64,000 bases of DNA from Mytilus trossulus (lineage: Eukaryota; Mollusca; Bivalvia; Mytilida; Mytilidae): positions 72,352,457-72,416,456 of the forward strand of contig NC_086374.1 of assembly GCF_036588685.1 (NCBI RefSeq), written 5' to 3'. The position numbers were made by a program, and so were the translations under genes. Below the pieces are notes generated by a model. It was given only the letters and a program-made list of their open reading frames with translations. It did no database searches and was not told where the DNA came from. Below are positions 36,101 through 45,100 of this stretch, piece after piece; the stretch's first letter is position 1, and every line of letters begins with the position of its first letter.

Positions 36101-39100
36101 GCAAAATATTCTGTAAAACGGAAAATTTACGATAAACCTCTATTTTTTATCCGTTCCGCGGAGATTTGCCAAAAATCGCGGTCATTTGCCAAATAGGTCT
36201 ACCAGTGTGTTTTATTGGTTTTAGAGTTGAACAATTGCTCCTCAAATTTATTCTCCAAAATTAATTCAGGAGTGGTAATGAAGAGTACTTTATAAATTTA
36301 TTGAACAGTAATATGTTGTCATTGCTAAGACATAGCAACAAATTTTGTCAGCATACTGTAGCATAAAGCAGTAACTATCATGACTATACTTGACTTAAAT
36401 GAACAAGCCTGAATATTTCGTGTTGATTTTTTTTTCAGTGTAGCTAAAGACTATTCTAGACTATTGAAGTATGGAGATTCATTATACAGATGTAAACAGC
36501 TGAAGAAAGCAGCTCTAGGAAGGTAAGATATTCAAATTACTTACAAATAGGATATACATATAGATTCTGTAACTGTATCAATTGGGATACAATATTTTTC
36601 TACTCAAGACATGTCAATTTTAAAATTTAACAGTCTCTAGGCTCTCCCAGCATTTTAAATATTGAAAATTTAATTGTTTAAAGTGGAAAAATATTATATT
36701 GCACAAGATTTGGTAGTGGAATCTATTATTTGAAGTACTAGTGCTCTGAATAAAATCAAAGACAAAATTTGTAGGCTTTTTGCTTATTACTTTTCCATTC
36801 TATTGATTTAATTATGTCAAACTCTAAATGTGTGAAGTTCAACATGTTCAAGGTTTAATATATTGTAGCCAAGTGTTAAATAATTAATAAAGAGTTGGAA
36901 ATAAACAAAATAGACGATTTTACCGGCCCACTGTGGACGGCCAACTTTTGCCAACTCTAGCTATAATCTCGTTTTTGGACCAAACTTTTGATTACAAATG
37001 CTTATCTGCTTTTTTCAATTGATTGTACTTGCAAGTCTGTTGATTCAACAAAAGGAATTGCATGCCCACTCCTATGGGTGGGCACAGTGGACAAGCTATA
37101 CATTTTGCAGACCCGGTGCCCAATCCTACTGTGGACAGGTGGAGAAATTAAAATCCACCTGAGCTGTAGTGTATTGTATTTAAATAGCTATGCGTATTGA
37201 CAATTATTGCTATTGTTCTATATATTTTGATTTAAATGTAAAAAGTTTTTGTTCATGGTTTGATAAACAAATTCATGTCATTAATGAATAAAGGAATAAA
37301 TTTTCATTGTAGAATGTGTACTATTATGAAGAGACAGAAACAGAGCTTGGAATACCTAGAACAAGTCAGACAACATTTATCAAGGTTACCATCGATAGAT
37401 CCAAATACCAGAACATTACTTATATGTGGATTCCCTAATGTCGGCAAATCTAGTTTCATAAATAAGGTATAAAGTCATAGTTTGTTTCTGTATATGTGTA
37501 CCTGTAAACTCAGTCATATACCATGTATTCTGAGCCAAGATAATAGACTTAATTTTTTAACAGATCTATACAGTTTTTTGTCCATTTTTCAATTATGTTT
37601 ATTTCCAAAGCACACTTAACATTTTCTGTTTTGACAAAAAAAGGATGACGTAGAAACTCTTGAAGTAACCCAAAGCAAAGTTTGTCTGTCATTTAAAATT
37701 TACATTGACTCATGCTCTCAATACGGTACGATTGCTCATCTCCAGTTTACATGTACCATTTGTATTTAAAATTTAGGAGATATGGTAGGATTGCAAATTA
37801 GACAAATATCTACCAAAAGCAAAAAGGTGAAGATAAACAATTACATGTTACTGTATGGTCTTCAACAATGAGCATAAACCATATTGTGTAGTAAACTTAT
37901 AAGATTCCAGATTGATTCCAAACTATTTATAAATTCAAAAGAGAAAAATAACATCATGTAGTGTATATCAGTGTATATATTTAATTTTATACTTATTTTA
38001 TTTATTTAGTGTATTAAATATATCAGTATTTTTAATTTTTCAGATAACCAGAGCTGATGTAGAAGTACAACCATATGCCTTTACAACAAAGTCATTATAT
38101 GTAGGACACACAGACTATAAATATCTCAGATGGCAGGTCGGTCTTATTACCAATTTCTTGATTTCAGTTCATACATTCTTTCTATTAGGGCTATTCCAGA
38201 AAAAAATGTATGGAATAGCTCTTAATTATTTTCAAAACTTTTGGCTCTGGAGAATATTTTTTTTCCACAGATCACAAACATTTTGGTAACATTCTAGTTA
38301 CTCAGTCATCTAAGAGCAAACAAAAGAAGTAAAATAGTTCTAACAATTGATGTTAAGCGGGGTAAAAATTAACTGTTTTTATACGCCTAATAATGGGACT
38401 TATGGTATACTGTTGTCCATCTGTCTTCGACATATAGGACATTTTCTTTAAAAAGGATTTCACCAACTTGCAAGAAATTTTGGTGAATTGTTTATAAATA
38501 ATAGACATGAGCTCCCTTTTAATTTTTATAAATTTTAGATTTTACGTTTCCGCGTTACAGGGTTTTATTCATAAAAAAGGGGATTTTCTAGTTTTCGGAC
38601 AATAACTTAAAAATGCTTTCAGCAGGCTCATGAAACTTAAGTGATTTGTTTATATCTTTTGATGAAAGCTCCCTTTAGAATTCTATAAATTTTAATTAAT
38701 TAATAATTGTATGAATGTAATAGTGTAAACATGATGAATGATTGATGTGTGTACTAATGAGTTATTTTGAGCATGAATGAATTCATATGGAGTCAAAACA
38801 TTTAGTAGGTAAAATTGGAGCAAAACGTCTGTTAAATTTGATTGTTTTATTAACAGGTAGTGGATACACCAGGAATTTTAGATCACAGTTTAGAGGACAG
38901 AAACACAATAGAAATGCAGGCTATTACAGCTCTGGCCCATCTTAGAGCTGCTGTACTGTATGTTATGGATGTATCTGAACAGTGTGGACATTCACTAGAA
39001 CAACAGGTACGTGCCTCTTTAGATTGTTCCTCAATGATAAAAAATTACAAAAATAACTGTGACATTAGATTTGATCAGTTTTCTAAGCTTTTATGATAAT

Positions 39101-42100
39101 AATCATGATTTTTTTAATTGATACACAGCAACACTTATCAAAAAGTAAAATCACAAAAATACTGAACTCGGAGGAAAATCAATTTGGAAAGTCCATAATC
39201 ACATTGCAAAATCAAATAATAAAACGCATCAAAAACAAATGGACAAGAACTGTCATATTCCTGACTTGGTACAGGCATTTTCAAATGTAGAAAATGGTGG
39301 ATTACAAGAAAGCAGAATAGTTGAAATAAAATTATAGTATGTTTATTGAAGTGCACATGTATTTTTTTCTTGTATTGGTTTAGCTTTACACTTAGGATAA
39401 AAAAAACATTAGAAGCATACTCTATTATTTCGTACATTCTGCTTCTATTACAGTTGGAATTGTTCAACAATATAAAACCATTATTCGCCAATAAACCTTT
39501 AATGGTATGTGTTAACAAAATAGATGTTCTCAAGTTGGATGAACTCTCACAAGATAAACAGGTAAGACCATATATATAGTGTCTTTAGTTTTATCTGGCT
39601 TAATGTAATAGGTATAGGAAGATGTGGTATGAGTGCTGTACCATTAAAACATACATGGTACCCAAGGAAGGCACTTTAAAAACACAGTGACTACCAATAG
39701 AAGCAATTTTAGAGTCCTGCATACATTTAAAGCCCATTAAACACTATATTTCACACCCACTTACAGTGGCAAATTTAAGTTGCTTTTCCTGGGTCCCATG
39801 TGTGAATTTATGTACATGTAACAGCCCTGGGTGCCAATGAGTCATCTCTGCTTTTATTACAATATTCTGTAAACCTACTCATTTTCAGGATCTTTACTAG
39901 GTTTCAAGATGAAAATGTATGTATATATAAATCATCATAAATGTTTCAAAATAAAACTTTCTGTATAGGAATAAATCACCAATATTTGAAATCATGAAAA
40001 TAAGTTTTAAAGCTTAGTGCGGAACTGAGTTTGTTTGACAAAATGTTTGATTGACAAAGATTGAGATAATTAAAGATATATTTCTAACGTAAATTTTCCA
40101 TGAATTCATAATTTGTGGGCTAAATGTGAACAATGAATTCAGGTTATTCAATGAACAACATAAGAATGGCAAAAGCTAGTACACACTAAATAAAAAAACA
40201 CATGTAAATAGTAAGAATGAATGAAATGCCCTACAATTTACAGTTGTTTTACGAAAAGTTTTGATAAAGATAAGTCAGAGTTCCTTATCAATGTATATGA
40301 TTTTAACCATTACAGAGGACTGAAATTATTGAATTCAATTATAATGTTCATCTCCTTTATTTCCTATTAAAATTTTAACTTCTATCACTTTTGGGCTTTC
40401 TCTTTCAAAGTTAAAAGTTCTTTACTTATTAAACTTCCCTTTTTATACCTCTGCCACAGTGGAGGGGGCATTAAGTTTTACCTTTGTCTGTGTTCCACAA
40501 AATTTATTTCTGTTCTTTAACTTTTGTTTGCCTAAATCAAATGTAAGGAAAATTTTACACAATGTTTATCACCACCAAACGCAGATCAAGTTTGAATTTT
40601 GGTGGTCACATTCAATGTTCTGGAGTTATGACCCTTTACAATTGTAATGATAAAAAAGTCATTGTGGCTTGTTCAAACGTGAACTTTTAAAACATAAGCA
40701 TCAATAGATATGACACATAATTATTTGATTTGATTGCAGCAAATATTTGAGGAGTTTAAGACCGAAGATATACCAGTATTACAGATGAGTACACTGACAG
40801 AGGAAGGAGTTTTTGAAGTCAAGTCGCAGGTATATTGATAAATATATTGTGTTAAAAGTTACTTCTAGTTATTCCATGAGATGCATCATAATTTGATAGT
40901 TGTATCCCTGTAGCAGTTGGGTGTTTACAATGCAAATTCCAAGCAATCTTTACCTGCAGTACTCACAAACAGTTTTGTTTCACCTTGAAAACAGATTAGC
41001 ACTGAATGCAAATATATTTTTAAATGAATATGAAAAAAGTATTTTCTATAAATTTACAAGGACAAATATAATATATTTGTTATTATCAGAATACAATATA
41101 ATTTTGTATGTAAGGTGTCTTCTGATTGGCTGACCTCGTTTTGTTTCTCAGCTCATAGACATAATTTAATCATGTAACCGTGACGTCATCAACGTTTTTT
41201 CATGGTTTACTACGGTTTAAAGTGGATTTTAGAATATGATGTCACAATATTGTCTTTTAAGGAAGCTTTATTTTAGTTTGCCATTCAACTTATTTTTGTC
41301 ATTCCTTATTATGAAATTTGTAATGATTTGTTTTGGTTATTAAGGTGAACAACACATTTATATTTAGACTTCTGAAACTTATATGCTGCTTAAGAAACTA
41401 TTCCTGTCTTTCAAATTACAGATTTGAAATAGAAAAAAACACACATATTTCGTATTTGTTAAGCTATAGTATAGACCAAACACAAAAATCAAATAAGCTT
41501 GTTATCTCACATGTAATTGAAATCTCTATTTTAGGCTTGTGAAAGACTGTTAGCTTACAGGATAGAAACAAAAATGAAATCAAAGAAAGTAAATGATATT
41601 CTGAACAGATTACATGTAGCTGTTCCTTCTAAACGAGATGCAATAGTAAGTACAAAGATAACAATATGTTTAACCTTTAATTTTAAGAATTCAAAGATGT
41701 ACAACATGTACATTTTTATGATTTGACAATTAGATATCTATCCACCAAGATTAAATGATGTGAATTTGAGCAACTATTGATGACTTACTGTACAACCTTC
41801 CACAAAGAGCAAAACTTGCTTTATTGTAAGCTATAAACAATCTGAAATGACAATGTAAAACAATTGGTTTGTTTAATGTTTATTGCTTATATTTTTAGAT
41901 AGAATTTAAACAATTTTTTAATATGTTTTTATTGATTTTCTAATGAAAAATGCAAAAATGAAGTTTATTTTAAAGAAATAATAAGAAGTTGATATTATCA
42001 ATTTTATTGAATGAAAGATACATATAAAAGAATTTGTATGAAAATTTATTATTATTTAAAGTGAAATGAACAGTGTAAATGGCATTAGACGATAGATGCA

Positions 42101-45100
42101 ACATTATAACATAAAGTAGTTAAGTTAAGCAACTTGGAATTTATGTACACATTTTCATGCCCCATTTATGGGCATTATGTTTTTTGGTTTGTACATCCAT
42201 TCGTTCGTATGTCCGTCTGTCCCGCTTCAGCTTAAAGTTTTATTCAAGGTTGTTTTTGATGAAGTTGAAGTCCAATCAACTTGAAACTTAGTACACTTGT
42301 TCCCTATGATATGATATTTCCAATAGTAATGCCAAATTAGAGTTTTTACCCCAATTTAAAAAGTAAAAAATGATAGTGCAGAAGGGGCATCCATGTACTA
42401 TGGACACACTCTTGTTATATTGTAAGATGAATGAAACAACATCTATAATGTGAGTGTAAAATTATCTGCCTTTTTGATTCAATGCAGAAACATTTTTCTG
42501 TCCATTATGACCATATGTGTTGATCTTCTCTGAGATCAAACTGACAGCCTCTAAAACAAAACAAAAACCAAGCATGCTAAACATACAGGGAAAACAAATT
42601 AAAAAATATTGTGTCAGTCATTTACATAACTACCAGTATCTTAGAAATCCTGTCAATGTAGAGATGTTTTTAATCGAGCTGTTTATTTTAGGCACGTCCA
42701 CCATGTATACCTCAGGCAATATTAGATAAAAGGAAAGCCATGGAAACAGATAAACCTAAGAAAAAACTGGTAAATTTAATTTATTGTCACATTTATTGTG
42801 TATTCTTTTGGGGGGGAGGAATGTGTTTCCACATGTGTTTGTTAATAAGGTCGTAATTGCATATATCAATTTTGTATGTAAAATTGCATACTGAGGATTC
42901 ATTATTATTCGTTTGGATACTAATTTCCCTGGATTTCATGGATAAAGATAAACCACAAAATTAAGTATTCAAAGAATATTCTGTAAAGGGTTTTATGCAG
43001 ATTTTGTCAAACCAATGAAATCAATTATCCACAACAATGCAAATTTTCCTCAACCCACCCAAATTGGTACCCACGAAAAATAAAGGAATTCAAAGTACCT
43101 CAAAGTGAAATCAGTAAAGAATATTGCATGGTGATTTATTCATGTTCATGTTTAAAACTTATAATAGATCTCAATAATTCAGTTTTCAGTTGGGAACAAA
43201 AGAATCTTATATTTTTTTTTATCATCCTTAGTAACTAGAAGGCTTAAAGTCTAGTTGAAAACATTGATACAAATTTTAAAGATTAAAAGAGTAGTGATGT
43301 TATGTTTTTTGATAATGATGTTAATTCCTTGTATTCATAGTTAGATAGAATAATATCAATGGCATCTTAACATTACTTTTGTTTTATTTGGTGCTCTTAC
43401 TTTTCAGGAGAGAGATTTAGAAGTAGAGATGGGTGATGAGTATTATCTGGATCTTAGAAGTAAGCATAGACATAGTGTATCTATACCCTGGGAAAGTCAA
43501 GGCCAATAGCTCTGACAAGTGCAAAAGTTTTAAAAATAAATCTCAAAATCCTGAATAATGACAAATAAAACGCATGTATACAAAACGTAATGAATCAAAC
43601 AAGCAAATTCCAATTACTTTGAAAACAAATATACAGATTATAATTTGTAGATTTATATCCAACCATCATGACTAAAAAATACATCTATGATATTAAAATA
43701 TGGAATATAGTACAGTAGGAGACTGTCATTTATAATTAAGGAATGAATGTAATATTTTTTCTGTCAGAAGAAGTAACATAAAAAATTTGGTGCACACTGA
43801 ATAACGTGCGTATCAGGTTATTTAACAGTGTGGGCCATATTTTTAATGTTATTTTGAATAAACAGAAAAAAATTTACAGTCATTTCTTATAATTTAATTC
43901 TCAATTCCATTTTAAACTGTAGAAAACCATGAAAAAACGTTGATGACGTCACAGTCATATGACTGAATTATGTCTATGGGCTCATAGCAAAATAACGTCA
44001 GCCAATCGGGAGACGTGTTACATCCAAAATTAAATTATTGTTATATGCACACACAAAAGAGTGGTAGATTGATTGTTGTTTGTTAAACATCAAGTGGCAA
44101 ATATTTCATGGGTATTTATTGTGAGAACAAATATGATAATGATAAATCCAACTAGGATGGAGGGTAGGAATTAAGAAAAAAAAATGAAAATGAGCGTATA
44201 GAGAGTCTCCCACAAAAAGACTAAACAAAAGCAGGTTAAAGGTCACTATAAACATGATAAGAATTATGAAATTTTATTTTTCATTTATCAATAGTCATTA
44301 CTATATATTTGTTTCAGAACATTGGGATTTACTTAAAGAGGGAGAAAAGTATGACAAAATACCAGAAATATGGCAAGGACACAATTTGGCAGATTTCATT
44401 GACCCAGAAATTATGGAGGTACAGATTTCTGAATAATAAATAGCAAATCACACAATAAGAAGACAATAGTTAAAATAAAATATTCTACTTTATTGCTTAT
44501 TCCTTGGATTTGTTCTTAGCTGAATAAATTGAGTTTGTAAATGACATATTGATTTTGTCTTGAAAAATAAATTTTAGGAATTTTTTGGCTACGTTTATCC
44601 CGTAAATATTGCCTTTTAATTCAATTGATGCATATAGTCCGTTTGACTTCTTTAAATCTTCAAAAAATAGTTCTTAAAATTTCAATTTTAAAGATAAATA
44701 TTTTTTTTCTTCATGTATGTTAATGTATGATATATACAAACTCTTGACTATAAATATCATAATTTTAAACCTATAATAAAAAAAGTTACTCATTAGGTCT
44801 CTATGTTACTTCAGTTTATTTTAATATAAAATACCCAATGGAGTACGTTTTAGTAGTGTAACAGCCTTCCATTCAAAACAAAAACATTAAACATGTGCTC
44901 TAAACCTGTTTTATTGTACCATGTAAATTAATTTTTAAGAATTATTTTTTGAAAATTTATAGAAGTCAAACGGACTTATAGTAACTCCCACTTAGTTTAA
45001 AAACTTTGATCATTTATGATCTTTTTAAAAGCTTGATAATCTTGAAATATGTTATTTTCAAATTTTTGCCTCAATCTTGTATTGTTATAGTTTTTCATAT

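Larger units (their letters stand above)
25633..36207. mobile_element. 10.6-kb DNA transposon candidate with long inverted termini (CACTGG ends)
   Basis: The ends are inverted repeats of at least 270 bases, starting CACTGG(C/T)AGACCTA and sharing long identical blocks such as GGTTCTCCGGAGATTTTCCG, with repeated sub-terminal GTTATTAA/TATAATCCGTTA motifs. TGT flanks both sides (25630-25632, 36208-36210). CACT(A/G) ends, three-base target duplications and sub-terminal repeats are features of CMC/EnSpm elements, so that class is inferred. No transposase was recognised inside; several dispersed repeats are nested within. Confidence 0.65.
24568..36438 (+). other. NOG1 intron 3, transposon-filled (11.9 kb)
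   Basis: Removing the hAT element (24593-25433) and the CACTGG-ended element (25633-36207) leaves only about 450 bases, which is probably near the ancestral intron length. Confidence 0.75.

Noticed and set aside
37001..37312. Alternative in-frame starts upstream of NOG1 exon 5
   Set aside because: A standard acceptor (TTGTAG) at 37312 and family alignment fix the exon boundary; the upstream ORF sequence is intronic.
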